The position numbers were made by a program, and so were the translations under genes. Shown here piece by piece: positions 1-8,808 of a stretch of 36,360 nt of DNA. Source of the stretch: Acidobacteriota bacterium. Its GTDB lineage: Bacteria > Acidobacteriota > Blastocatellia > Pyrinomonadales > Pyrinomonadaceae. A model generated the notes under the pieces. It worked only from the letters and a program-made list of their open reading frames with translations, was not told the origin of the DNA and did no database searches. The stretch is taken from contig JAFAOW010000128.1 of assembly GCA_019247455.1 (NCBI GenBank), positions 1-36,360 on the forward strand, read 5' to 3'. Numbering within the stretch: position 1 is the stretch's first letter; the number at the start of each line of letters is the position of its first letter.

Positions 1-632
1 TTATCGACGTTTTTCAGGCCGAGGCCGAGACCATCGGCGACGTCAGTTGGCTCGTACAGGGCACGCTCTATCCTGATGTGATCGAGTCGGTCTCGCTTCG
101 CGGCGCGTCCGTCACGATCAAGACGCATCACAACGTCGGCGGATTGCCGGAGAAGATGCACCTAAAATTGATCGAGCCTCTTCGAGAGCTTTTTAAGGAC
201 GAAGTGCGGCTGATCGGCAAGGATCTCGGCATTCCCAATGAGATATTGCAGAGGCACCCGTTCCCGGGGCCGGGCCTCGGCGTGCGCATCCTGGGCGACA
301 TCACTCCTGAGAAGGTCGAGCTGCTGCAAAAGGCTGATCGGATCTTTATTGACGAGTTAAAAACGAATGGTCTTTACGCGGACGTTTGGCAGGCATTTGC
401 CGTGCTGCTCCCAATTCAATCGGTTGGGGTAATGGGAGATTTTCGCACCTACGAGAAGACCGTCGCCTTGCGAGCGGTGACTTCCACCGACGGAATGACA
501 GCTGACTGGGCCCGTCTTCCACACGATTTCATCGCCCGCGTATCCTCGCGGATCACCAGCGAAGTGCGAGGTGTCAACCGCGTGGTCTATGACGTCTCCT
601 CCAAGCCGCCGTCGACTATCGAGTGGGAATAG
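1..632 (+). CDS. guaA: GMP synthase (glutamine-hydrolysing), C-terminal part, 5' truncated by window edge
   Basis: Frame 3 is open from the window start ([31 protein letters not shown]...), then [25 protein letters not shown] and C-terminal [18 protein letters not shown], all hallmarks of GuaA. Confidence 0.97.
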   Translation, partial: IDVFQAEAETIGDVSWLVQGTLYPDVIESVSLRGASVTIKTHHNVGGLPEKMHLKLIEPLRELFKDEVRLIGKDLGIPNEILQRHPFPGPGLGVRILGDITPEKVELLQKADRIFIDELKTNGLYADVWQAFAVLLPIQSVGVMGDFRTYEKTVALRAVTSTDGMTADWARLPHDFIARVSSRITSEVRGVNRVVYDVSSKPPSTIEWE

Positions 633-1478
633 TCATTTTATCCTTCTCACCGGCAGGGACTTTCCGTCCGACGATCGATTGAATGTCCCCGAGTTGTAGT
701 TCGAGTCATCGAATACAAACTGGTTTGACGACCCATCCTTGTTTGACGACTCGAAAGTGTTCCCGTCTTTATAGAAATAGGTCTCGACTCCCGAGCCTTT
801 CGCCCATCGAACATCAAACGACATCTTCGACGGCGTGACAGTACAGGTTGTCTCGCCCACCTGATACTTGCCATCGAATTCATTTGACGAGGATGTCTCG
901 TTCTGCCCAGAATAAGTTTCCTTGAGCCACTTGAGCAGGCTGTCGCCGCCGCCGTAGAGGATATTGTCGATCCGCCAGTTATCACCGACCCGTGTGAGCG
1001 AGAACGTGACCGTTACTTTCTTTCCAAAGTTTGTGAAAGTTACGGGCACTTTAGCAGCATTGCCATTAATTTCGGCTTTGCCGACCGCGAAATTCTTGAT
1101 GTCAGTGTCCTGAGCGTTATAAAGCGGATCGGCGTCGATGGCTCCAACCTCGTCCTTAGTACTTGTCGCGTCTTTCCAAATAAGGTCTGCGAGCTGTTTC
1201 GCAAAATACTTATCGACGAGTGCACGGTCCTTTGTCTGGAAGAAAGGACTGTGTTTGCCCTCGTGGGCTTTATACAGATCGGCAACAAGCGCTTCGGCCG
1301 CGGCGGCTGAAGCATCACCGCCGCCGGTTGCGGGGGTGCCCTCGGGTTGGACGCCCGTATTTGCGTTCGTGTTGGCAGCGTTCACGTTAGCGTTGACATT
1401 CGTTCCAAAACTGAATGAACACGATGCGAACAGAATAGCGGAGAAAAGGGCGGTCATTATTACGGTCATTTTTTTCAT
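633..1478 (-). CDS. Putative lipoprotein of unknown function with Asn/Ala-rich linker
   Basis: Signal peptide with lipobox (MKKMTVIMTALFSAILFASC), then NVNANVNAANTNANTG linker and a globular region; ends directly against the guaA stop. Confidence 0.8.
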   Translation of the reverse strand: MKKMTVIMTALFSAILFASCSFSFGTNVNANVNAANTNANTGVQPEGTPATGGGDASAAAAEALVADLYKAHEGKHSPFFQTKDRALVDKYFAKQLADLIWKDATSTKDEVGAIDADPLYNAQDTDIKNFAVGKAEINGNAAKVPVTFTNFGKKVTVTFSLTRVGDNWRIDNILYGGGDSLLKWLKETYSGQNETSSSNEFDGKYQVGETTCTVTPSKMSFDVRWAKGSGVETYFYKDGNTFESSNKDGSSNQFVFDDSNYNSGTFNRSSDGKSLPVRRIK

Positions 1479-1572
1479 GGGGTGATCCTCGTTGGCTTAT
1501 GGTATCTAAAAAGGGGACCCTCAACAAAAGCCCATCGATCTTGCGGCCTGTGCGATAATCGGAAGAATCTCA

Positions 1573-2301
1573 ATGTCTAATGTCGTCGAATTTCGTGGCG
1601 TTTCGTACGCTGTCAGCGGGCTGCAGATCATCGATTCGCTCGATCTCGCCGTCGCGAAAGGTGAGATTCTGATCCTGCTTGGCGAGTCTGGATGCGGCAA
1701 GACAACGACGCTAAAGCTCATCAATCGCCTGCTGGAGCCTACCTCGGGCGCGGTTCTGGTAGAGGGCCGGCCGACGACTGAATGGAATACGGTCGAGCTT
1801 CGCCGGCATATCGGATACGTGCTGCAGGAGGGCGGCCTCTTTCCGCACATGACGATCGCTGAGAATGTCGGTCTGCCGCTCAGGTTGCGGAACGAGCCTA
1901 GTTCGTCTCGCGTTTCCGAGATGCTCGATCTTGTTGATCTGTCACCCGAGAGGTTCGCGTCGCGGTATCCGCACGAGTTATCAGGCGGCCAGCGGCAGCG
2001 TGTCGGCGTCGCCAGAGCGTTAGTTTCCGACCCGGATCTGCTGCTGCTCGATGAGCCCTTTGGAGCTCTCGACGCGCTCACGCGAAACGCGCTGCAAAAG
2101 GAGTTTGCAAAACTTGTCCGAGAGCTCGGCAAGACCGCCGTTTTTGTGACACACGACCTTCACGAAGCGATGCTGCTCGGCGACCGGATCGCATTGATGG
2201 ATAAGGGCCGCCTGGTTTTGCTGGCAAGTCCCGGCGATTTTCGCCGCTCTGACATTCCATTGGTCCGGTCGTACCTCGATACAGTTTTGGCCCCGGCGTA
2301 A
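1573..2301 (+). CDS. ABC transporter ATP-binding protein, osmoprotectant/glycine betaine-choline (OpuCA/ProV) type
   Basis: Walker A GESGCGKTTT, Q-loop, signature LSGGQRQR, Walker B LLLLDEPFGALD, H-loop TH; next to a matching permease/SBP gene. Confidence 0.92.
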   Translation: MSNVVEFRGVSYAVSGLQIIDSLDLAVAKGEILILLGESGCGKTTTLKLINRLLEPTSGAVLVEGRPTTEWNTVELRRHIGYVLQEGGLFPHMTIAENVGLPLRLRNEPSSSRVSEMLDLVDLSPERFASRYPHELSGGQRQRVGVARALVSDPDLLLLDEPFGALDALTRNALQKEFAKLVRELGKTAVFVTHDLHEAMLLGDRIALMDKGRLVLLASPGDFRRSDIPLVRSYLDTVLAPA

Positions 2302-2323
2302 GGTCGGGATAATATTCTCAACG

Positions 2324-3928
2324 ATGAAGCTACAGAATAGACGCGAGTTCCTCCTCACCGGTGCGGCCGGCCTGACGGCAATGACACTGTTCCAAAATAC
2401 AAGAGGCGACCTCGTCTTCGTCGACGGCGACCCGTATCCCGAGCTCGTGGAAGTGACCATCTCCCAGCTGCAGGCGCAAATGAAGGCGGGCAAGCTGACC
2501 TCGCGCCGGCTTTGCGAGATGTACATCGCACGCATACAAGAGATCGACACAAAAACGCACTCCGTACTCGAGATCAACCCCGACGCGCTCACGATCGCTG
2601 ATGCTCTTGATAAGGAACGCAAGAAGAAAAAGGTGCGTTCACCCATGCACGGCATCCCGGTGCTGATCAAGGACAACATCGACACCGCGGACAATATGCT
2701 AACGACGGCCGGCTCGCTTGCGCTCGTCGAAGCACCGAAACCAAAACAGGATGCGTTCGTCGCTGCACAGCTTCGCAAAGCGGGCGCCGTCATTCTGGGA
2801 AAGACCAACCTGAGCGAATGGGCGAACTTTCGCGACAATCGATCCATAAGCGGATGGTCTGGACGCGGGGGCCAGACGAACAACGCCTACTTCCTCGATC
2901 AAAACCCCAGCGGCTCAAGCGCTGGATCCGGAGTATCCGTTTCCGCGAATCTCACTCCCGTCGCGATCGGGACGGAGACGAACGGGTCAATAATCTCACC
3001 GTCGATCACAAACGGAATCGTCGGTATAAAACCGACCGTCGGTCTCGTATCGCGCAGCGGCATAATTCCGATCTCGCATACACAGGACACGGCCGGCCCA
3101 ATGGCCCGAAATGTTACGGATGCGGCCATCCTCCTGGGAGCTGTTGCCGGGACTGATAAGAATGATCCGGCAACTGCCGATGCCGACAAGCGGAGGGAAA
3201 AGGATTACACAAAATTCCTCGATGCGAACGCCTTAAAGGGTGCGCGGCTGGGACTTATTACATTTCCGCCGCAGCGAAATGTCGAAGCGTGGAAGGCCTA
3301 CTGGCAGCCATTCTTTAATAAACTCACCGAAGCGGGCTCGACTCTGGTGGACGTCACGTTTCCCGTTCTGAGTACGATGCAGGCGGACGAGACCGCCCTG
3401 CTGCAGTTCGAGTTTAAGGCGGATCTGAACAAGTACCTTGCGGCCCGCGGCGGCAAGTACACGACCCTCGAGCAGCTAATTAAATTCAACGACGACAATA
3501 AGGACAAAGAGCTGCCCAAGTTTGGCCAGGGGATCTTTATCGACTCCCAGAAACGGGGCGACCTTACCGATAAGTCCTATCTTGAAGCGGTCGATAGACT
3601 CCGAAAGGGAACTCGTGACAACGGCATCGACGCTCTCCTCACGACCAAGGGCCTTGACGCCCTGGTCGGACCGGCCGGCGGCAGTACGTACGGCCTCGCG
3701 GCCGTTGCAGGCTATCCATACATCACCGTCCCGCTCGGCCTGCGAGACGTTCCTCCGTCAACCAATGCACAGGGAACGGCGATACCCGGCGCGACCATCG
3801 CGACCGGCATGGGTTTCTTCGGCACGGCATGGTCCGAAGCAAAGCTGATCAAGTACGCCTACGCCTTTGAGCAGAGAACAAAGGGCCGCGTAACTCCGCA
3901 ACTGCTGCCGACAATGCCGAGAAAGTAG
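2324..3928 (+). CDS. Amidase-signature family protein with Tat-like signal peptide
   Basis: Amidase signature region (IPVLIKDNIDTADNMLTTAGS..., NPSGSSAGSGVSVSANL..AIGTETNGSI..P); N-terminal NRREFLLTGAAGLTAMTLF twin-arginine-like signal. Confidence 0.92.
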   Translation: MKLQNRREFLLTGAAGLTAMTLFQNTRGDLVFVDGDPYPELVEVTISQLQAQMKAGKLTSRRLCEMYIARIQEIDTKTHSVLEINPDALTIADALDKERKKKKVRSPMHGIPVLIKDNIDTADNMLTTAGSLALVEAPKPKQDAFVAAQLRKAGAVILGKTNLSEWANFRDNRSISGWSGRGGQTNNAYFLDQNPSGSSAGSGVSVSANLTPVAIGTETNGSIISPSITNGIVGIKPTVGLVSRSGIIPISHTQDTAGPMARNVTDAAILLGAVAGTDKNDPATADADKRREKDYTKFLDANALKGARLGLITFPPQRNVEAWKAYWQPFFNKLTEAGSTLVDVTFPVLSTMQADETALLQFEFKADLNKYLAARGGKYTTLEQLIKFNDDNKDKELPKFGQGIFIDSQKRGDLTDKSYLEAVDRLRKGTRDNGIDALLTTKGLDALVGPAGGSTYGLAAVAGYPYITVPLGLRDVPPSTNAQGTAIPGATIATGMGFFGTAWSEAKLIKYAYAFEQRTKGRVTPQLLPTMPRK

Positions 3929-5479
3929 TTGTACGAGTTTCTACAATTTCTAAAGTCCAACTGGCTCGAGCTGCTCACGCTGACTCGCGAACACATTCTA
4001 CTCGTGCTTGTCTCGACAGGTGTTGCTGTCGCGATCGGACTGCCGCTCGGAGTCGTCCTCACAAGAGTAAAGTCGCTTCGTACGCCCGTACTGGGCTTCG
4101 CGAACGTGATGCAGACGGTGCCGAGCCTGGCGCTGTTTGGCCTGCTTATTCCCATTCCGTTCATCGGCGGGATCGGGGCAAGGACCGCGATAATCGCACT
4201 CGCTTTATACGCCCTGCTGCCCGTGATCCGAAACACTGTAACGGGCATTCTCGGTATCGATCCGAAAACGGTCGAGTCCGCTGACGCTCTCGGAATGACT
4301 ACCTGGCAGAAGCTGCGAATGGTGGAACTCCCGCTTGCGATGCCAGTGATCCTGACTGGCGTGCGTGTCGCGGTTGTGATCTCGGTCGGCGTCGCGACCG
4401 TTGCTGCGGCGGTTGGCGCAGGCGGGCTGGGGACATATATTTTTCGCGGCCTCAGACAGAATGACAATAACCTGCTTATCGCAGGTGCTCTTTTCTCGGC
4501 TCTGCTTGCTCTGGTTTGCGATTTTGGCCTGGGGCAATTTGAGCGAAGCTATGCAATAGGCGAGATCGCTTCCTCAGTTCGCCGCCGCACAGTTGGTGTG
4601 GCCGTCGTTGCCTTGCTGGCATTGGTCGCGGTCAGCGGTTTGCTGCCGGGACTTCGTGCCGCGGGCGAGGTTCCAATGGCATCGCCGACGCGGTCCGTCG
4701 TGGTCGGTTCTAAGGATTTCACAGAGTCCATCATCCTCGCCGAGATCTTGTCACAGATGCTTGAGAAGCAGGGCGTTTCGGTCCGGCGGCAATTCGAGCT
4801 TGGCGGCAATCTCGCGCACGACAGCCTGCTCTCGAAGCAGATCGATGTTTATCCTGAGTACACGGGCACAGCCTACACGGCGATCTTAAAGCATCAGCCT
4901 ATCACCGATCCGCAAAAGGTTTACGATCAGACAAAAAGTGAATACGCTTCGCGATTCGATCTTGAGCTGAGTCCGTCGCTGGGTTTCTCAAATGATTTTG
5001 CGATCCTCGTCCGGGGCGATGTCGCTCGACAAGACAACCTCAAAAATATCTCCGACGCGGTCCCGCTCGCGCGGAATTGGCAGGCCGGATTCGGGCAGGA
5101 TTTTATGTCGCGGGCCGATGGCTATCCAGGGTTCAAGAAAGCGTACGGTTTCGATTTTGCAAAGCAGCCGCGCGAGATGGACCTTTCTCTGACTTACCGT
5201 GCCCTTGCTGCGGGTGAGCTAGACATCATTGCGGGCAATTCTACCGACGGCCTTATCTCCGCGCTAGATCTGTTTCAATTAGTGGATGACAAACATTACT
5301 TCCCGCCGTATCAGGCGGTCTTCATCGCGAGAAACGAGATCGCTGCCGATCTGTCGAGAGTTTTCGCACAGCTTAATAATGCGATCTCAACCGAGGATAT
5401 GCGGCGGATGAATTATGAGGTCGACGGCAAAAAGCGAACTCCCCGCGAGGTTGCCGCCGAGTGGGTCGCCCATAATTAG
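3929..5479 (+). CDS. Fused ABC permease + substrate-binding protein (OpuB/OpuC, YehW/OsmF or EgtU-like)
   Basis: N-terminal permease (GLPLGVVLTR, QTVPSLALFGLLIP, EALGMT-like ADALGMTTWQKL) followed by SBP domain (VVVGSKDFTESIILAEI, DVYPEYTGTAY, AGNSTDGLI, DDKHYFPPYQA). TTG start immediately after the amidase stop. Confidence 0.9.
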   Translation: MYEFLQFLKSNWLELLTLTREHILLVLVSTGVAVAIGLPLGVVLTRVKSLRTPVLGFANVMQTVPSLALFGLLIPIPFIGGIGARTAIIALALYALLPVIRNTVTGILGIDPKTVESADALGMTTWQKLRMVELPLAMPVILTGVRVAVVISVGVATVAAAVGAGGLGTYIFRGLRQNDNNLLIAGALFSALLALVCDFGLGQFERSYAIGEIASSVRRRTVGVAVVALLALVAVSGLLPGLRAAGEVPMASPTRSVVVGSKDFTESIILAEILSQMLEKQGVSVRRQFELGGNLAHDSLLSKQIDVYPEYTGTAYTAILKHQPITDPQKVYDQTKSEYASRFDLELSPSLGFSNDFAILVRGDVARQDNLKNISDAVPLARNWQAGFGQDFMSRADGYPGFKKAYGFDFAKQPREMDLSLTYRALAAGELDIIAGNSTDGLISALDLFQLVDDKHYFPPYQAVFIARNEIAADLSRVFAQLNNAISTEDMRRMNYEVDGKKRTPREVAAEWVAHN

Positions 5480-5798
5480 CTTGCTTATTATTGCGAAGAG
5501 GAGTATTCTAATCATTTGAAATTGTGAGCCCGCCGATCGACGGTAAGAAGGAGCGAAACGTATCGCTCTGATTGATGGTTAGGGATCACGTTGTTAGTTA
5601 CTGTTAGAAGTGAGCTCTTCCGCCTCAGGCCGGGATGGAGCCCTCAGACGTAGATCCTTCCTTGCTTACCGTTACACTGAAGATAACAAGTTCCGCGTTC
5701 GTACCTTCTTATTACATCCCGAAGTATTGTCGAACATACGCGGCCTTAGCGCGTTGGTAAGTCCACAATACCTTCCGTAGATAAAGAAAATAGACTTA
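5480..5798 (+). promoter_or_regulatory. Long leader upstream of DEAD-box helicase, candidate structured regulatory RNA
   Basis: 319 nt without a convincing ORF, containing hairpin GAGCGA-AACGTA-TCGCTC (5551-5568) and the near-palindrome CCGCCGATCGACGG (5530-5543). Confidence 0.4.
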
Positions 5799-6992
5799 AT
5801 GAGTTTTAGAGAATTAGGCTTGCACCCGGCCCTTTTGCGCCGCTGTGAGTCACTGGGGTACACATCGCCGACACCCGTACAAAAAGGAGCGATACCTATT
5901 ATTTTGAATGGCGGGGACCTCATTGCCACCGCCGAAACTGGCACGGGCAAGACCGCCGCGTTCCTGCTGCCCATCTTGCAGAGACTTGATACCGATCAGA
6001 AAAAAGGTACAACCGTCCTGATCCTGGCTCCGACTCGCGAACTCGCGAACCAGAGCGACGCTGCCTGCCGAGGCATGGCACCAAAGCACATCCGTTCGAC
6101 CTCGATAATCGGCGGGACTGGATACAAAGCCCAGATGGATGCTCTTCGCCGGAAGCCAAACATCCTGATAGCGACACCGGGACGCCTTATGGATTACATG
6201 GAGCAGGGGGTGGTCGATCTAAGAAGCGTTGACACGCTGGTGCTGGATGAGGCGGACCGAATGCTAGATATGGGTTTCCTACCGTCGATCAAACGGATAG
6301 CAAAGATGCTGCCCACGAAAAGGCAAACACTGCTCTTCTCTGCGACGATGTCCAACGAGATCGATCGGATCGCGGTCTCACTGATGAATGATCCCGAATA
6401 TATTTCCGTCAGCCGTCGCGGTACCGCGGCTGCGACCATCGATCAAAAGGCATATCCGGTTGCTGCGCACTCTAAGATGCCGCTCCTTCTTGATCTGCTG
6501 AAAACAGAGGAGTTCGATCGCGTGCTCGTTTTCACGCGAACGAAGCGCGGAGCCGATCGAGTCGCTCACATACTTGAAAAGTGGGACCATCGCTCGAATC
6601 GGATCCACGGCGATCGTTCGCAGTCGCAGCGCGAGGCGGCGCTTCGCAGTTTTCGCCAAGGTAAAACGAACGTCCTCGTGGCAACGGATGTTGCCGCACG
6701 AGGGATCGATATCGACAGCGTTTCGCACGTGATCAACTACGACGTTCCGGAAGCACCTGAGGATTATGTGCATCGCATAGGCCGCACTGGCCGGGCGGGA
6801 AATGTCGGTCGGGCGATAACGTTGCTCACGGTCGCAGAGGAGTCGAACATGCGGGCGATAGAAAAGCTCACTGGACAAGCGGTCGAGCGCGTCCTGCTTC
6901 CGGACTTCGGCGGGGTGGCTCAGGCGGTGACGACAAAGAAATTTGCCCCGTTAGGCGGGCGGCTAGCAAGACCATCCCGGCGAAGGCGCTAG
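5799..6992 (+). CDS. DEAD/DEAH-box ATP-dependent RNA helicase, RhlE-like
   Basis: Motifs AETGTGKT, APTRELA, ATPGRL, DEAD, SAT, ARGIDID, HRIGRTGRAG. Confidence 0.95.
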   Translation: MSFRELGLHPALLRRCESLGYTSPTPVQKGAIPIILNGGDLIATAETGTGKTAAFLLPILQRLDTDQKKGTTVLILAPTRELANQSDAACRGMAPKHIRSTSIIGGTGYKAQMDALRRKPNILIATPGRLMDYMEQGVVDLRSVDTLVLDEADRMLDMGFLPSIKRIAKMLPTKRQTLLFSATMSNEIDRIAVSLMNDPEYISVSRRGTAAATIDQKAYPVAAHSKMPLLLDLLKTEEFDRVLVFTRTKRGADRVAHILEKWDHRSNRIHGDRSQSQREAALRSFRQGKTNVLVATDVAARGIDIDSVSHVINYDVPEAPEDYVHRIGRTGRAGNVGRAITLLTVAEESNMRAIEKLTGQAVERVLLPDFGGVAQAVTTKKFAPLGGRLARPSRRRR

Positions 6993-7036
6993 CGGGAGGG
7001 ATGACAGACACTCACGCTGATGCGTTGGGGATTGAT

Positions 7037-7063
7037 AGGCGGCTCGCATAGGGCCGCCTTTTT
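7037..7063 (+). terminator. Rho-independent terminator downstream of DEAD-box helicase
   Basis: AGGCGGC-(9 nt)-GCCGCCT followed by a T run. Confidence 0.75.
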
Positions 7064-7078
7064 GGCAAAATGCTTGAT

Positions 7079-7462
7079 TCAGGTTGCGGCGTGTTTCGTT
7101 GCCGTCCATTGGCCGGTGTTTCCTTCAGCCTGAAACTCGCCAACGAGTTTTCCGTCTTTAAGCTCGCCGGACATCACCACGTCCTCGTGACTCGCGAACT
7201 TCGCCGTGCAGGTTAGCTTGCCCTTATCCCACTTGCCGTCGGTGATGGTACCTGGCCCTGTATGTGCTGTGTTGACCGTTCCAGTTACCTTGTTCCCGTC
7301 GACCTTTAGCGTGATCGTCCCTGAGGCGCTCTGCCCCGCTACGCTGAAGGTGATATCCCATTCACCGCTCACCGGATCGTGAAATCGATGCATATTGCCG
7401 CCAAGCGATGCGTGCGCCGTACCGAGCAGCATAAAAGCGGTAATTAATAGCTTTATAAACAT
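7079..7462 (-). CDS. Small exported protein of unknown function
   Basis: N-terminal signal peptide (MFIKLLITAFMLLGTAHA) and a beta-rich repetitive body (GEWDITFSVAGQSASGTITLKVDGNKVTGTV). Confidence 0.8.
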   Translation of the reverse strand: MFIKLLITAFMLLGTAHASLGGNMHRFHDPVSGEWDITFSVAGQSASGTITLKVDGNKVTGTVNTAHTGPGTITDGKWDKGKLTCTAKFASHEDVVMSGELKDGKLVGEFQAEGNTGQWTATKHAAT

Positions 7463-7556
7463 TAGAAATGCTCCTTTGAATAAGTGTCGCTTGCGAAAGC
7501 GTGAGTGAAGTTTATGGTGCGGCTAAATGCCGGTCAATAGACGCCAAGGGCCGGTC

Positions 7557-7572
7557 TGTCTAAATTTGGACA
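7557..7572. promoter_or_regulatory. Near-perfect palindrome TGTCTAAATTTGGACA, candidate operator for the adjacent TetR gene
   Basis: 16 bp inverted repeat with one mismatched pair in the divergent intergenic region. Confidence 0.5.
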
Positions 7573-7575
7573 ATT

Positions 7576-8235
7576 GTGGCGATAATGTTCATAATCTCTC
7601 AAATGAAGCATCCGCAACACGGTAACCGAGACCGACGGGTCAGTCGCACCGTACAAGCACTTCGGAGTTCTTTGTTCGAGCTTATTCAGGAAAAGCACTA
7701 CGACTCGATCACCGTTCAGGACATCATCGAGCGTGCAAATATAGGCCGGTCAACGTTTTACGTTCACTTTCGCGACAAAGAGGATCTCTTTATCGGCGAT
7801 TGGAAGAACTTCCTTGAAATGATTGCCGGGCATATCGACGTGCTGAAGGCGGCGAGCGGGCGCGTGGCTCCGGTCGAGGGCCTCATGATGCATCTCAAGG
7901 ATGTTCACCCCTATTACCGCGCGCTAGTTAGGTCGGGAAAGACGGACCGGTTATTTTCGCTCGGCACCGAATTCCTAGCGGAAGAGATCGAGAAAAAACT
8001 CGTAGCAGACGGGATCAAGCTTTCGATCCCGCCTGCGGTTTGTGCGCACTTTATCTCGCTGCAGATCTTTGGCTCGCTGAAATGGTGGCTCGATCGTGAC
8101 ATGCCGTACGACCCCGTGGAGATGGGCCGCATAGTGAATGAATTGGTCGCACCCGCGATCGCGAACGTCAGCGGCCCGACATATGCTGGCACCACGTCCG
8201 GCCCTGCGTTCACCCACGCAGGTATCCACCAATAG
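7576..8235 (+). CDS. TetR/AcrR family transcriptional regulator
   Basis: N-terminal HTH (ALRSSLFELIQEKHYDSITVQDIIERANIGRSTFYVHFRDKEDLF). True start may be the internal ATG at MKHPQHGN. Confidence 0.9.
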   Translation: MAIMFIISQMKHPQHGNRDRRVSRTVQALRSSLFELIQEKHYDSITVQDIIERANIGRSTFYVHFRDKEDLFIGDWKNFLEMIAGHIDVLKAASGRVAPVEGLMMHLKDVHPYYRALVRSGKTDRLFSLGTEFLAEEIEKKLVADGIKLSIPPAVCAHFISLQIFGSLKWWLDRDMPYDPVEMGRIVNELVAPAIANVSGPTYAGTTSGPAFTHAGIHQ

Positions 8236-8285
8236 AAAAGGCGAAGCAATTGCCCGCCTCTTAAGGTGCCAAACTGTTGCTCTCT

Positions 8286-8636
8286 TTATTTCCGACCCTT
8301 CAGCAAAAAGCCCAGGACGAGACCGACCGCCGCTGAGATCAGGATGGTCTGGCCCGGCTTCTGGCGTGCAAATTCCTTCGCGTCTTCGACCAGTTCCTTT
8401 GGATCTTTAGACGAGATCTCTTTGAACTTGTCACCCGCCGTCGCAAACTTCTCGCTCGCATAGCCGTAGGCCTTACCCGCGGCGTCCTTGATTTGCTGTC
8501 CGTATTCCTCTGCCTGCATCCTGATATCTCCCAAGAATTCATCGGTTCCGGTCCAGCCCGCCGTATCACCGACAGGAATAAGTCCGGCGTTCAATTCCTC
8601 TTCTGCTTTCTTAACCTCTGCTTCAAACTCTGACAT
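8286..8636 (-). CDS. DUF883/ElaB-YqjD-like small protein with C-terminal membrane anchor
   Basis: Charged helical N-terminus and C-terminal PGQTILISAAVGLVLGFLLKGRK. Confidence 0.75.
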   Translation of the reverse strand: MSEFEAEVKKAEEELNAGLIPVGDTAGWTGTDEFLGDIRMQAEEYGQQIKDAAGKAYGYASEKFATAGDKFKEISSKDPKELVEDAKEFARQKPGQTILISAAVGLVLGFLLKGRK

Positions 8637-8770
8637 TTATAAAGTCCTCCTCGAGAATTATTGCCTCGGCGCAAAGCATGATCGCCTTTTGTGGGAACCA
8701 TTGCGATGACACCATACTGCCAATCGTTGTAACGAAATCAACGGCCGGCCGGTTCGGGAAAATTCAGCAC

Positions 8771-8801
8771 TTGACACGTGACTAAATAGTCACAATATAC
8801 T
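8771..8801 (+). promoter_or_regulatory. Promoter with embedded operator for ArsR-SRPBCC gene
   Basis: TTGACA at 8771-8776, perfect inverted repeat GTGACTA-AA-TAGTCAC at 8778-8793, TATACT at 8796-8801. Confidence 0.65.
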
Positions 8802-8808
8802 GCCCGTC

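Noticed and set aside
2020-2883. 287 aa minus-strand ORF across ABC ATPase and amidase genes
   Set aside because: Antisense to two clear CDSs, Ser/Arg-rich low-complexity translation typical of GC-rich shadow ORFs.
5672-5974. 100 aa minus-strand ORF across the helicase leader and 5' end
   Set aside because: Overlaps the well-supported helicase CDS antisense and has no recognisable domain; most likely spurious.
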